IMG/VR virus record: IMGVR_UViG_3300034073_004742
Span: 1-64,000 of that record
Direction: 5' to 3' (one strand)
Source: a virus
Length of the DNA stretch: 64,000 bases
Shown here: positions 16,547-26,183 of the stretch, piece by piece
Layout: every line of letters begins with the position of its first letter
How positions within the stretch are numbered: position 1 is the first letter of the stretch
Program-made: the position numbers and the translations under genes
The notes under the pieces: generated by a model
Databases searched by the model: none
Told to the model about the DNA's origin: nothing
Seen by the model: only the letters and a program-made list of their open reading frames with translations

Positions 16547-18199
16547 TTAAGATTCACAGTTTGTACAAGCTAAAATATTACGTGCTAATTCTTGTGCTGG
16601 ATTAGCACTTCGTTGATAATAAAAGGTTTTGATTCCTAATTTCCATCCTTCTATGAGAAGATCGCTTACTTGTTTTGGCGGTATGTCTGGTCCAATCATT
16701 AAATTCAAAGATTGAGACTGATCTATATGTTTCTGTCTTTGAGATGCTTGAATAATAATTTCTTTCTGACTAATTTCACCAAATGTTTTAAATACTTCTT
16801 TTTCATTATCAGATAAGAACTTTAGATGTTGAACAGAGCCTCCTTTAACCAAGATACTCTTCCAAACTGTTTCATCGTTTTTATTATATTTTTTGAGAAT
16901 TTCTTTTAGATGAGGGTTCTTATATGTGAATTTTCCTTTTGCTAAATTCTTAACAAAATAATTACTATTCAATGGTTCTATGCTAGGACTTACTTGCCCC
17001 AATATAAAACTACTACTAGTTGTAGGAGCAATGGCTAATGTTGTGACGTTTCTACGACCATATCCTTCGAGGATAGGAGCTTCTCCGAATTTTTCTGCTA
17101 ATTCTCTTGATGCTTTGTCTGATCGTTCTCTAATAGTTTGCCATATATTAGCATTAATTAGTTTAGCTTGCATACTTTCAAAACTTATCATTTTGCTTTG
17201 AAGATACGAATGCCATCCCAATACTCCCATGCCTAATGCTCTATGATTTAGAGCAAAGTTTCTGGCGCTCTTCATAAAACGAATATTTTCTGTTTTGTTT
17301 ACAAACTCTTGATTAACACTGTCTAAGAAATATATAAGAGTTTCTATTGCATCTGTTTGTATTATTTCGTCCCAATGAAGCAGATTAAGAGAGCTTAGAA
17401 CACAAACAAAACTATTATTTTCGTCTGATGCTAAACTAATTTCTGAACATAGATTACTACTATTTATTTTTATATTCTTGTCTTTATAAGCTTGTGGGGC
17501 GTTATTATTTACAGTATCATAAAAGAATATGTATGGATATCCACTTTCAAATCGTTTTTGAATAATTTTAGCCCAAATTTTTCTTTTATGTTTGTCTCCT
17601 TCAACCATGCTATTCATCCATTCATCAGTAATGGTAACGCCAATACTCATATTTTGAATAGGATGGCCTTCATTACGAATTTGTAAAAACTCTTCTATAT
17701 CAGGATGTTCTACGGGTAAATATGCTGCAAAACTTCCTCTTCGTGCTGATCCTTGACTAATCACATCTGCTACTTTATCAAACAACTCCATAAAGTGAAC
17801 AGGGCCGCTACTTTCTCCACCAACACTAATACTTGCGCCTCGTGATCTTAATTCACCAAAATAACCACTAGTGCCACCCCCTAATTTGCTCATCATACCA
17901 ACTTCGGCCACTTTATAAAGAATACTATCCATCCTATCGCTAATGTGAGAATTAAAGCAACTAACTGGTAATCCTCGGGAGTTGCCGTAATTGGTCCAAA
18001 CGGGAGTGGATAATGAGTAATATCCTAAACTCATATAACGTTCAAATTTTTCTGCAAAACCCGGGATGTTTAATAGTCTCTCAGAGTTTTGCGATATGCT
18101 TTTTATTCTATCTTCTGGAGAAACGCCTTGTTCAAGGTATCCTCTTTCTAAGAATAAGCGACTATGCGAATTAAGCCAATAGTACGGTTGCGTTGTCAT
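16547..18199 (-). CDS. nrdA: Ribonucleotide reductase class Ia alpha subunit, lacking ATP cone
   Basis: The 550-residue protein has NrdA motifs: LPVSCFNSH (first redox Cys), GGGTSGYFGELR, NLCSEISL (radical Cys and Glu) and CVLSSLNL (second redox Cys). The tail ends CTNCES, the mobile Cys pair that takes electrons from thioredoxin or glutaredoxin. It reduces ribonucleoside diphosphates with NrdB. It starts directly at the catalytic barrel and lacks the N-terminal ATP cone, so it is about 200 residues shorter than E. coli NrdA. Loss of the cone implies altered dATP feedback, an inference from family knowledge. Confidence 0.93.
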   Translation of the reverse strand: MTTQPYYWLNSHSRLFLERGYLEQGVSPEDRIKSISQNSERLLNIPGFAEKFERYMSLGYYSLSTPVWTNYGNSRGLPVSCFNSHISDRMDSILYKVAEVGMMSKLGGGTSGYFGELRSRGASISVGGESSGPVHFMELFDKVADVISQGSARRGSFAAYLPVEHPDIEEFLQIRNEGHPIQNMSIGVTITDEWMNSMVEGDKHKRKIWAKIIQKRFESGYPYIFFYDTVNNNAPQAYKDKNIKINSSNLCSEISLASDENNSFVCVLSSLNLLHWDEIIQTDAIETLIYFLDSVNQEFVNKTENIRFMKSARNFALNHRALGMGVLGWHSYLQSKMISFESMQAKLINANIWQTIRERSDKASRELAEKFGEAPILEGYGRRNVTTLAIAPTTSSSFILGQVSPSIEPLNSNYFVKNLAKGKFTYKNPHLKEILKKYNKNDETVWKSILVKGGSVQHLKFLSDNEKEVFKTFGEISQKEIIIQASQRQKHIDQSQSLNLMIGPDIPPKQVSDLLIEGWKLGIKTFYYQRSANPAQELARNILACTNCES

Positions 18200-18227
18200 T
18201 TAAAGTCCTATAAACCATTAATAATGA

Positions 18228-19199
18228 TTAAAACAAAGCCTCTATATCAAACGATAGGGCTTTCTTAGAGTATTCTACGGGGCGAGAATGAAAGAAATCG
18301 GTCATATTGTTACCAAGAATTTGTTCATCAAACCACAGTGTTTTTGATAACAATTTTTGATCAATATCGAATACCGGTTCGTATCCTATTTGATCTAATG
18401 ATTCGTTTAGTCTGTTTTTAATAAATTCTTTAAGAAGATCGGAGTTTAAGTTTTCTTCTGCATAGCCATTAACAATCCAGTCAATTATTTCACATTCGTA
18501 TCTAACTGATTCTTTAGACTCGTGAATAATCTTATCTTCTAGTTCTTTATCGAACAGTTCTGGATATTCTTGTTTGATGGTATTGATTATTTTAATACCT
18601 ATCATAGCATGAAGATTCTCTTCTCTGCTAGTATATTCAACTTGTTTATTTGTGTCTTTAAGCAAATTCAAGAATCTGCCAAAATAACTAATAGTATAAA
18701 ATTGAGAAAATAATGCTATGTTCTCAACAAATAGAGTAAATAGAATAAGAGAATAAATAAATTGTTTCTTATTGTCTTGATGAAATTTGTGCAAATGCTT
18801 ACGAAGGTAATTTACTCTGCCTTTAATAATATCTAATTCTAGAATTTTTTCAAAGTTATCATCTATACCCAAAACCTCCAAAAGTCTTTCGTAGGCATCT
18901 CCATGAATAACTTCCACATGAGCCATTGTGTAGCCTAAATCATTAAGAGAAGGATGAGGTAAATTATCACCAAGTTTGGCCCAAAATTTCTTTACACTAA
19001 TTTCTAATTGACCAATGGTGGATAATGCTCTAATAATAATCTGTTTTTGTTGTTCTGTTAAATTTACTCTAAAATCTTGAACATCGCTACTAAAATTAAA
19101 TTCGCGATGAGTCCAGAACCCATTATGCATAGCTTCTATAAAGTCTTGGGTCCAAGGATAATTGTCGGGTTTTCTGGAAATTTGTTCGTCGAATATCAT
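18228..19199 (-). CDS. nrdB: Ribonucleotide reductase class Ia beta subunit
   Basis: The 323-residue ferritin-like protein has diiron ligands in HVEVIHGDAYERL (Glu, His and the likely radical Tyr), FVENIALF and REENLHAMIG. This gives a standard tyrosyl-radical NrdB, partner of the nrdA product 28 bases downstream. The ATG overlaps the stop of the 50-residue upstream gene as ATGA, suggesting coupled translation. Confidence 0.93.
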   Translation of the reverse strand: MIFDEQISRKPDNYPWTQDFIEAMHNGFWTHREFNFSSDVQDFRVNLTEQQKQIIIRALSTIGQLEISVKKFWAKLGDNLPHPSLNDLGYTMAHVEVIHGDAYERLLEVLGIDDNFEKILELDIIKGRVNYLRKHLHKFHQDNKKQFIYSLILFTLFVENIALFSQFYTISYFGRFLNLLKDTNKQVEYTSREENLHAMIGIKIINTIKQEYPELFDKELEDKIIHESKESVRYECEIIDWIVNGYAEENLNSDLLKEFIKNRLNESLDQIGYEPVFDIDQKLLSKTLWFDEQILGNNMTDFFHSRPVEYSKKALSFDIEALF

Positions 19200-19348
19200 A
19201 ATGGTTTTCTTTCTTTTTTTACTAAAATAGCAGCTAAACCTAATATTGTTAAAGTTGTAAATTCTTTGCCAATAGGATTAAAGTTTTCTACTAGATATAG
19301 TTGTACGAAGTATATGATAGATAAAATATAAAATAGGGTAACCATCAT
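19196..19348 (-). CDS. Small two-helix membrane protein
   Basis: A 50-residue reading frame between dCMP deaminase and nrdB. It has two hydrophobic stretches (residues 3-20 and about 31-43) and a basic end (KKERKPL). It overlaps both neighbours by four bases, which argues for a real translated gene. No family is recognised; a small membrane protein is the most that can be said. Starts at 19348 or 19345 are equally possible. Confidence 0.5.
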   Translation of the reverse strand: MMVTLFYILSIIYFVQLYLVENFNPIGKEFTTLTILGLAAILVKKERKPL

Positions 19349-19827
19349 ATTACACCATTCAATTGTCTCAGCCACTCAAGATTTGGATCTATATAAGAAA
19401 TTTTCATACCGCTCATTTCAACGAACATATCGAATCTATTTTTTGCATCATTATCAAATAAAATTGTGCCATGATCGTCTATCATATAAACTGTATCTAT
19501 GCCCTCTTGGTGTAGAGCTATTATGCAATCATTACAGCATTGACCAGTAACATAAGCTGTGCCACCATCCGGCCTAACAACACAATTAGCGAGAGCATTT
19601 TTTTCGCTGTGTACCATCCAATGGTATTTTTCAGGTCTTGTTAGAGGCAATTGGCTATCATCCAACCCTTTGGGAAATCCATTGTATCCTACCCCGAGAA
19701 TACGATTTTGTTTATCGGTTATGACACATCCGTGCTGGGTATGAATATCGTGGCTTCTTTGAGAAACCACTTTGGCTAACCCAAGAAAATAATCGGTCCA
19801 TGACGGTCTGTTTTTTGATTGTATCAT
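19345..19827 (-). CDS. dCMP deaminase
   Basis: A 160-residue zinc-dependent deaminase with HSEKNALANC (His and Glu of the active site) and TGQCCNDC (the zinc-binding Cys pair). It converts dCMP to dUMP, feeding dTMP synthesis, and is a standard phage gene beside ribonucleotide reductase. A near-consensus sigma-70 promoter lies just before the start, with -10 at 19834-19839. The predicted transcript start is close to the ATG, so this message could be almost leaderless. Confidence 0.9.
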   Translation of the reverse strand: MIQSKNRPSWTDYFLGLAKVVSQRSHDIHTQHGCVITDKQNRILGVGYNGFPKGLDDSQLPLTRPEKYHWMVHSEKNALANCVVRPDGGTAYVTGQCCNDCIIALHQEGIDTVYMIDDHGTILFDNDAKNRFDMFVEMSGMKISYIDPNLEWLRQLNGVI

Positions 19828-20783
19828 TCATGTATTATACTGTCATTCCTGATCGTGTCAACCCGTTTTTGTATGATCGTGGCTTTGTCAACAAACTCAT
19901 ATTTTTGAATAGGATTTGGTAGCATATGATGCCATTTGATTGTGAAATTTGATTCTGATTCATCTAATATGTGGCCATAAACATTAAGATCTTCTTGTAA
20001 ATAACAGTCATTATTATATAGTTTTACCATATGAAAATAATTATTTGGAGCTTTAGTGTTTAAAATTTTTATACATTGTAGTTGAGGATAATAAAAATTA
20101 AGATGATTATATGGAATAATATAACCAAATATTCTTTCCAAAGAATGAGAATACGTTCCCAGCATTGATTCATTTACTTTTTTAGTCTCTTGAGATAATA
20201 ATTTCTGAAGTAAATGGTTGTAGGGTAGAAAATGCTGTTTAAATAACTCTGTTTTGCTCATAAACATATTACCACCAAAAAAAGAATATTGATATATGTT
20301 AGAATATTGAATATTTAATATGTCACACAAATATAAAATTTTTTGATTATGATATAGTTCATTATTGCTAGATAGTAAAAATTTATTACCAATAGCGCCA
20401 CAGTTGCTATGATGTATTGTTTTATAGTTGTTATTAAAAATATCATTATCACCAAAAAAATCGTGTAATAAAATGTGTCTCCAAGCAATTTGATTGTATT
20501 GTCCTAATAAGCTTTTTTTACTATGTAGTTTTATAAAATATGGTTCTTTAATTAATTCTAAAATATTGAGAAAAGGAGCAACATCTGCTCCATAATTATC
20601 ACAAAATAAAATTGTTGTATCAAAATTTTTTTCTGCATTTTTTATAATATGTTTTTGAGATCCGTTATCGTTATACAAACAGAGGTAGAGATGGATATGA
20701 TCCTTAAAAGGAGATAATATCTGTAAAAAATTGTTCCATAAATCTAAATAATACAAAGATAAACTAATAGCTAATTTATTCAT
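19824..20783 (-). CDS. RgpF-like (rhamnan synthesis F) glycan-biosynthesis protein
   Basis: I start at the ATG at 20783 (319 residues) because the conserved sequence begins there (MNKLAISLSLYYLDLW). Motifs DNYGADVAPFL and FIKLHSKKS are typical of rhamnan synthesis protein F, a family that builds or modifies cell-wall rhamnose polymers. LERIFGYI near the end is shared with the paralogue at 26176-26874. Its 3' end contains the sigma-70 promoter of the next operon. It probably takes part in phage-directed glycan synthesis. Confidence 0.75.
   Translation of the reverse strand: MNKLAISLSLYYLDLWNNFLQILSPFKDHIHLYLCLYNDNGSQKHIIKNAEKNFDTTILFCDNYGADVAPFLNILELIKEPYFIKLHSKKSLLGQYNQIAWRHILLHDFFGDNDIFNNNYKTIHHSNCGAIGNKFLLSSNNELYHNQKILYLCDILNIQYSNIYQYSFFGGNMFMSKTELFKQHFLPYNHLLQKLLSQETKKVNESMLGTYSHSLERIFGYIIPYNHLNFYYPQLQCIKILNTKAPNNYFHMVKLYNNDCYLQEDLNVYGHILDESESNFTIKWHHMLPNPIQKYEFVDKATIIQKRVDTIRNDSIIHE
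19834..19861 (-). promoter_or_regulatory. Near-consensus sigma-70 promoter for the nucleotide/replication operon
   Basis: On the minus strand TTGACA (19861-19856) and TATAAT (19839-19834) are both perfect consensus, with a 16-base spacer. The element sits inside the 3' end of the upstream RgpF-like gene and points at dCMP deaminase, nrdB, nrdA and the replication genes. It looks like an early promoter for host RNA polymerase. Confidence 0.75.
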
Positions 20784-21468
20784 CTTGTATATTAGGATAA
20801 AAGTTTTGTAGCAAAAGAATTTCAAATTGAAGTAAGGATTTAAGATTTTGTAAAACTTTTTTGGATATATTTGCGTTATAATTATTAGTATTTACTCTTG
20901 ATTCTTCCAAAATAAGACCGAATGGATTGTTATGATTCAATTCTGTAATTGATTCATTCATATAATCTGATTTTATAATAAAATTATATTTTGATAATTC
21001 TTCTATAGCGATATTATATTTTGTTTCTATATCTAAGTTTAGATGGCCATATTTAAAATATGTTAAGTAATCTATGGTTATGTTACCGTATTCTTTAGTT
21101 TTTTCTTTTAGTATATTGTATGAACAGTATTCTGGATTTAATTTATCAAAAAAATACATATGGCTAATAAATCTTAATATAGGATGTCTAATACTAATAA
21201 TCCTGAATGTTGAAGAAATATCTAAATTAAAAGTTTTTTCAAAAAAATATGCATAACTATGATCAGCAAATAATTTTGTGTCATTATGAATAATGGGTAT
21301 ATATTGGTTATCTTTTTGTAAACATATATTATTGTGTGTAAATTCTGATATATATATTGGGGTTTGTGAGAAATATGGGTTGGATAAACAAGCTTTATAT
21401 AAGGATGTTTTAAAGCTACTTCCTCCACACTTTGGGATATGATTAAAAATTATTTTAGAAAATTTCAT
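20776..21468 (-). CDS. Sulfotransferase family protein
   Basis: A 230-residue protein beginning with NHIPKCGGSSF, the loop that binds the 5'-phosphosulfate of PAPS, followed by ISIRHPILRFISH, the 3'-phosphate-binding segment. It would transfer sulfate to a carbohydrate or lipid hydroxyl. It is overlapped by the genes on both sides in the glycan cluster, so the acceptor is probably a glycan made by its neighbours. Confidence 0.78.
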   Translation of the reverse strand: MKFSKIIFNHIPKCGGSSFKTSLYKACLSNPYFSQTPIYISEFTHNNICLQKDNQYIPIIHNDTKLFADHSYAYFFEKTFNLDISSTFRIISIRHPILRFISHMYFFDKLNPEYCSYNILKEKTKEYGNITIDYLTYFKYGHLNLDIETKYNIAIEELSKYNFIIKSDYMNESITELNHNNPFGLILEESRVNTNNYNANISKKVLQNLKSLLQFEILLLQNFYPNIQDE

Positions 21469-22106
21469 AATAAATACCCCATAGCGTTTTCTATTTTTAT
21501 ATCTAAATTTGATTTTATAATATCATATATTTCTTTTTTAATTTCATATTCTTGTTTTAAAAAATTATTTTTAATATCTGTATATGGTTCAATATTTAAT
21601 TTACTAGATATTATGTCTTGAATTTGTGATATATTGTTGCACAAGTCTTCGTATCTTATAAAGATATAATTTTGTGCAATTTTTGGAAGTTTATAAAGTA
21701 AATAATTATATTTTATATTTCTCATTTCAAAAATATTTTTATATCTATCTAAAGTATATATATTTCTTTCAAAAATAATTTCTTTTTCTAAACAAAGATT
21801 TCCATTTTCTGTTTCATATGAATATATGGGGTTTAATAAAAAATCTGTAATATTATTTTCAGTTTTCATATGATATGGTTGTTTAAACATCGCGTGAATC
21901 CATTGAAATGGATCTCTAGTTATGCATATAAATAATGTGTTTTTCCCGCTAAGTATTATTTCTTTATTATGAAAACCAAAAAAATGTTTCCAGCCAAAAA
22001 AATATGTAACTGGTATATTATAATAATCAATAATAAGAGATTCTAAAAATTTTGTTCCGCAGTGTCTTTCTGCATAAATAGTAAAATTATTTATTTGTGT
22101 ATTCAT
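21465..22106 (-). CDS. Sulfotransferase-like protein
   Basis: The preferred ATG at 22106 gives 213 residues. The start IYAERHCGTKFLESLI and the segment ICITRDPFQWIHAMF follow the sulfotransferase pattern (PAPS loop and RxxxxWxxS-like region), but the loop lacks the usual GS/GG-S and differs from the neighbour. An ATG at 22130 is also in frame. I am fairly sure of the fold, less sure of activity. Confidence 0.6.
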   Translation of the reverse strand: MNTQINNFTIYAERHCGTKFLESLIIDYYNIPVTYFFGWKHFFGFHNKEIILSGKNTLFICITRDPFQWIHAMFKQPYHMKTENNITDFLLNPIYSYETENGNLCLEKEIIFERNIYTLDRYKNIFEMRNIKYNYLLYKLPKIAQNYIFIRYEDLCNNISQIQDIISSKLNIEPYTDIKNNFLKQEYEIKKEIYDIIKSNLDIKIENAMGYLL

Positions 22107-22887
22107 ATAATTTTTTATATGCGTAATCATGCATTTCTTGACTATGATAATAATTATTTATTATTTTATCTTTTATTTTGTATGGTAAACCGTCTGCACA
22201 CACACATTCTACATAATTAGAACATAAATTACTCATAGATTTTATCATATCTCTATTTATAAAATGTGGAAATCCACCCCAGTAACTTTTTATATCTGTA
22301 TATAGTTCTTCATATTCCGGAGCTCTTGTAGATAAATACAATAAAATTTTATTAGTTTTTATGTTGTTAAATAATATCTTCATTTCATTTAAATAATTTA
22401 TTCTATTTTGTATTTTAATATTTTCAGCTAAATTTTTATCTTTTAATATTTCTTTATATATAGTTTCTGCCATTTGAAATATAGAGTCAGAATTTTTATA
22501 TCTAACCTGACCTTGATTTTTTCCTAACTCAAGTAAATCATTGTATATAGATCTACCAGAAAATATCTCAATTATACAAAACTCTGCTTTATTTATAAAA
22601 TCAAATATATGTTTATATTGATTAAAATATGATGGACCAGCGCCAGAAACTCCTAAATTAAATCCATTTATACCAATAGTTTCTGATAACTGTTGAGTAT
22701 ATGGTCTTTGGCAATATCTACCAAATGTTCCAGCGGCACCTATTGACACAAAATATTTTTTATTAATATCAATTGGTTTTGGTCCTCTAATGGCCCAATT
22801 TATTTTATCAAGCGTCCAAACTTGGTAATCTATAATATCTTTATCTTCTAGTTGATATCCTATATTGTGATTAATTATATTATTCAT
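22087..22887 (-). CDS. DUF6473-like protein of polysaccharide clusters
   Basis: A 266-residue protein with GYQLEDKDIIDYQVW, RGPKP, IGAAGTFGR and NLGVSGAGPSYF. These resemble DUF6473 proteins, which have an SGNH-hydrolase-like layout and often sit in surface polysaccharide clusters. The GxSGAGP segment could be an oxyanion-type loop, but the catalytic Ser and His are not certain. It overlaps the sulfotransferase-like gene by 20 bases. Confidence 0.55.
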   Translation of the reverse strand: MNNIINHNIGYQLEDKDIIDYQVWTLDKINWAIRGPKPIDINKKYFVSIGAAGTFGRYCQRPYTQQLSETIGINGFNLGVSGAGPSYFNQYKHIFDFINKAEFCIIEIFSGRSIYNDLLELGKNQGQVRYKNSDSIFQMAETIYKEILKDKNLAENIKIQNRINYLNEMKILFNNIKTNKILLYLSTRAPEYEELYTDIKSYWGGFPHFINRDMIKSMSNLCSNYVECVCADGLPYKIKDKIINNYYHSQEMHDYAYKKLYEYTNK

Positions 22888-22902
22888 AGAATAAATTCTT
22901 TA

Positions 22903-23232
22903 TTATAGTAGATATTGATAAATATAATCACTATGTTGAAAACACAAGTCTACTGTTTTTTTACACCCGACATAAGGACCAACATTATTTTTTTCATAAT
23001 ATTTTATAATTTTTTTAAATTTATCAGAAGTGTAATTTTTGATGTAATTTATAAGATTCTTATTTTTTTCTATCCAGTCGGGTCTATTGTAGAGTAAATT
23101 ATCTGAAGAATCTACAAATAGAACTAATGTGTATTTATTAGCCCCATAGCATTGTTCCAATTTCCCTAACACTAATTGAAGTATTTCGAGTTTAACAAAA
23201 CATTGTATTCCTATAACAAAATTATTTTTCAT
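22903..23232 (-). pseudogene. Truncated GT-A glycosyltransferase (N-terminal part only)
   Basis: The 109 residues look like the first half of a GT-A glycosyltransferase (IGIQCFVKLEIL, LVLFVDSSD, KTVDLCFQHSDYIYQ). The frame ends where the metal-binding ExDD motif should follow, so the catalytic part is missing. It has its own ATG and sits between intact genes. I read it as a decayed or rearranged copy; a genuine short protein cannot be excluded. Confidence 0.55.
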
Positions 23233-23246
23233 TGATTATAAACTTT

Positions 23247-26183
23247 CTATAATACATATTCTAGTTTAGTAAAATTAATATTTGGATCAAAATCCCAAAA
23301 ATAGTTTGGATTTTTATTGTGATTTAATTTGAGAAGTTTGTTTCCGGATAAGCAGCTATCTTTTAAGATAGTGTATAGTTGCTCATGTGTTAAGGGCTTA
23401 TGAAATAGCGACTGTTGTCCTCTTTCATCTGCATGAATATCTGTTGCGCTCCATCCATAAATTCCTATGTGAGCGTGTCTATTCATTTCTGGCGCTATCG
23501 CTATAAGATTATGGGTATGTAGTATACGATTTATATCAAGATCTAATCCACATATTTCGTCTGATCTTATAGAATCATAAAATGATTTAATATATTTATA
23601 AAACTTAAATCTGCTAATTACACAAGATCTTATAGATACATCGGATTTAACAATTTTATTTGGATTGCCTTTTGGTTTTTCCCAAGCGCCTATATGAAAA
23701 TATAAGATATGGTCGTCTTTTCCAAGAGCTGCGTCGTGTAGTGCTAGTTCTTCGCACATTCTTAAATAATCTTTGCTAATTAATACATCATCTTCTCTAG
23801 TTATTACGTAATCATAATCGGTATTATCAAAAATATATTTAACACTATCATACCAACTATATTTACCACTATTTTTAGTCCAGTTTATTCTTTTATATTC
23901 GCTAGTAATTACCTTGTCGTAGTCTGATACTATACCATATTCTCTATGAGGATCAACAAAAATATACGTTTCAAAATTTTCAGAATTTTTAGCATTTTTT
24001 TGGTATTCTAAAGACAATTGTAACATAGCTGATCGGTCATAGTATGTGGGTATAACTATACATATTTTATCATGGCAAGTATTGTTTTTTATATAGTTTT
24101 TTAATTGATTATTTTTTATAACATCTATAAATTTAAGTCTATTAATTTCTTGAAATCGCTTTGTTCCGTTCTCAATGTTCGTGCCAGCGCTAGATCCTTC
24201 GTTGTGAATAGCTATAGCTCTAGGTTCATATAAGGTATTTAAACCAAAGGAATGTCCTCTGTATTGTAATTCGCTATCCTCATAATACATAGGATAAAAC
24301 GTAGTATTAAATACACCTATTTTATTTATGGTTTCTCTTTTGATTAATAAAAAACATCCGGAACAATATCCAACATATTTAGGTATATTATATATGAGAC
24401 TATTTGGATCATCATATCTTCCTATATTTCTACCAAATCCGTCTTCATACAATTCTGCCCCTGCTTCCGCTAATCTTCCATCAGGAAAAATAGTTTTACC
24501 GCCAACAAAACCAATATCTCCGGAAGAATATGCGGATGATACCATATGCGATAGCCAATCTTCTGATACTATTTCAATATCATCGTTAATCAATACTACA
24601 TCAGAATTTTTATATTTTATATCTAGCATTACTTTATTATTTGGAATAATAAAAAATTCATTACTTTTATTTTTAATATAAGTAACTTTATTTTCTATGT
24701 TATTTTCTTTTAAAAAATCTCCTATAGAATTTTCTATTTGCTGTGTTGTGCTATTATCTGTAACTACTATATGATAATTTTTATAGCTTGTTTTTCTTAT
24801 GATAGAAGATAGGCATTTGTATAGTCGTTCTTTGTTATTAAAAGCAACAATACTGATCACCATATGTTTATCTTCTAATGTATTTTTTAAAACATCAATA
24901 CTTCTTTGTGTAGACACTATATTATGTATATGTTTTTGTCCTAAACTTGCTATTTTTTGTTGTTCATTGATGTTGTTTTTATAGAAAGCACATAAACTTT
25001 TAACAAAACTATCGTTACTAGTACAAATAAATCCATTTACAGAGTCAGTAAGATTTATGCCCTCATTACCTATTGGCGACGTTATAATCGCTAGATTTGC
25101 CATAGCGGCATCGCATATTTTGCCTTTTATACCAGCACCCCAATTTAATGGGGCTAATAATACCGAACATTTTGAATATATACTGTCCAAATCAGGAACA
25201 TGATCAGTAATAATTATCTGTTTATCATTATAAATATCAGAAGAAAAATTGATATTTTTACTATTAGGACCAACAATAAATAATTTTGGTTTTTGGTAAA
25301 TAATATTTTTGTATTCTTTAGTTTCTTGAAAATTTTTATATATTTGAACAGCTTGTTGTGCGGCATCTATATTTGGGCGATGATCATAACTACCAACAAA
25401 TAAAATATTATATTCTATTTTTTTTATATTTTTAGGATCATGAATATTACTAAGAATTTTGATATTATTATTATATCCTATTTCTTTTTGTAGAAATATT
25501 TTATCATCATTTGTAACAGTAAATATAACATTCGCTTTTTTATAAGTATTTATTTCTTTGTTTTTATTACTATATAATAGTTCGTCTGTGATATTTAATA
25601 ATCCCGCATTTTTTCCTCTGTGTTCTCTAATCCAATGTATATCAACAGTATCAATAATAATTTTAATATTAGGATAATAAGATTTTACAATATCAACATA
25701 TTGATCTGCTATATCATACCAAGAAAATATTGCATTGTTATATATAACATTATTATCAACTGCTTTTTTTAGATTTATATCAAAATATTTATCATTTTTT
25801 ATATCTGGTAAATTAATTGTTATACCTAGTTGTTGTAATTTTTTAATATGATAATTTTTTTTATATCCATTACAAAAAAAAGATACGTTATATTTCAAAT
25901 ATAATTTTAGAATTGTGAGTATTTGTAAAAGTCTATTACCTCCGCTGCTCATGTCGTAGTCTGGTGCGATTGGTGAAAAATAGAGCAGATTTTTTCCACT
26001 ATTCCAAAATTCTGCATTATTTTTTGTTTTATAATCTATATAACGTCTATTTTGTTTGATTCCAAAATTTAGATAGTGTTCTATACATGCTTTATCATTT
26101 GGTAATATTGATTGTATATCTTTGTTAATCTCAAAATATTTTTTAGGATTAAAGTTTATTGGTAACATGCTATAGTTAGTCAT
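23247..26183 (-). CDS. Three-domain glycosyltransferase (GT4 + GT2 + GT-A)
   Basis: The 978-residue protein joins three parts. Residues about 60-435 are a GT-B enzyme of the GT4 kind (SSGGNRLLQIL, FVGSYDHRPNIDAA, LNWGAGIKGKICDAAMANLA). Residues about 440-690 are a GT2 domain (MVISIVAFNNKERL, VLINDDIEI, GGKTIFPDG, YYEDSELQYR). Residues about 705-950 are a further GT-A domain (ICIVIPTYYDRS, VITREDDVLIS). Such fusions build several sugar linkages in one pass. It is the largest gene of this cluster and probably central to making the phage-encoded glycan. Confidence 0.85.
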   Translation of the reverse strand: MTNYSMLPINFNPKKYFEINKDIQSILPNDKACIEHYLNFGIKQNRRYIDYKTKNNAEFWNSGKNLLYFSPIAPDYDMSSGGNRLLQILTILKLYLKYNVSFFCNGYKKNYHIKKLQQLGITINLPDIKNDKYFDINLKKAVDNNVIYNNAIFSWYDIADQYVDIVKSYYPNIKIIIDTVDIHWIREHRGKNAGLLNITDELLYSNKNKEINTYKKANVIFTVTNDDKIFLQKEIGYNNNIKILSNIHDPKNIKKIEYNILFVGSYDHRPNIDAAQQAVQIYKNFQETKEYKNIIYQKPKLFIVGPNSKNINFSSDIYNDKQIIITDHVPDLDSIYSKCSVLLAPLNWGAGIKGKICDAAMANLAIITSPIGNEGINLTDSVNGFICTSNDSFVKSLCAFYKNNINEQQKIASLGQKHIHNIVSTQRSIDVLKNTLEDKHMVISIVAFNNKERLYKCLSSIIRKTSYKNYHIVVTDNSTTQQIENSIGDFLKENNIENKVTYIKNKSNEFFIIPNNKVMLDIKYKNSDVVLINDDIEIVSEDWLSHMVSSAYSSGDIGFVGGKTIFPDGRLAEAGAELYEDGFGRNIGRYDDPNSLIYNIPKYVGYCSGCFLLIKRETINKIGVFNTTFYPMYYEDSELQYRGHSFGLNTLYEPRAIAIHNEGSSAGTNIENGTKRFQEINRLKFIDVIKNNQLKNYIKNNTCHDKICIVIPTYYDRSAMLQLSLEYQKNAKNSENFETYIFVDPHREYGIVSDYDKVITSEYKRINWTKNSGKYSWYDSVKYIFDNTDYDYVITREDDVLISKDYLRMCEELALHDAALGKDDHILYFHIGAWEKPKGNPNKIVKSDVSIRSCVISRFKFYKYIKSFYDSIRSDEICGLDLDINRILHTHNLIAIAPEMNRHAHIGIYGWSATDIHADERGQQSLFHKPLTHEQLYTILKDSCLSGNKLLKLNHNKNPNYFWDFDPNINFTKLEYVL

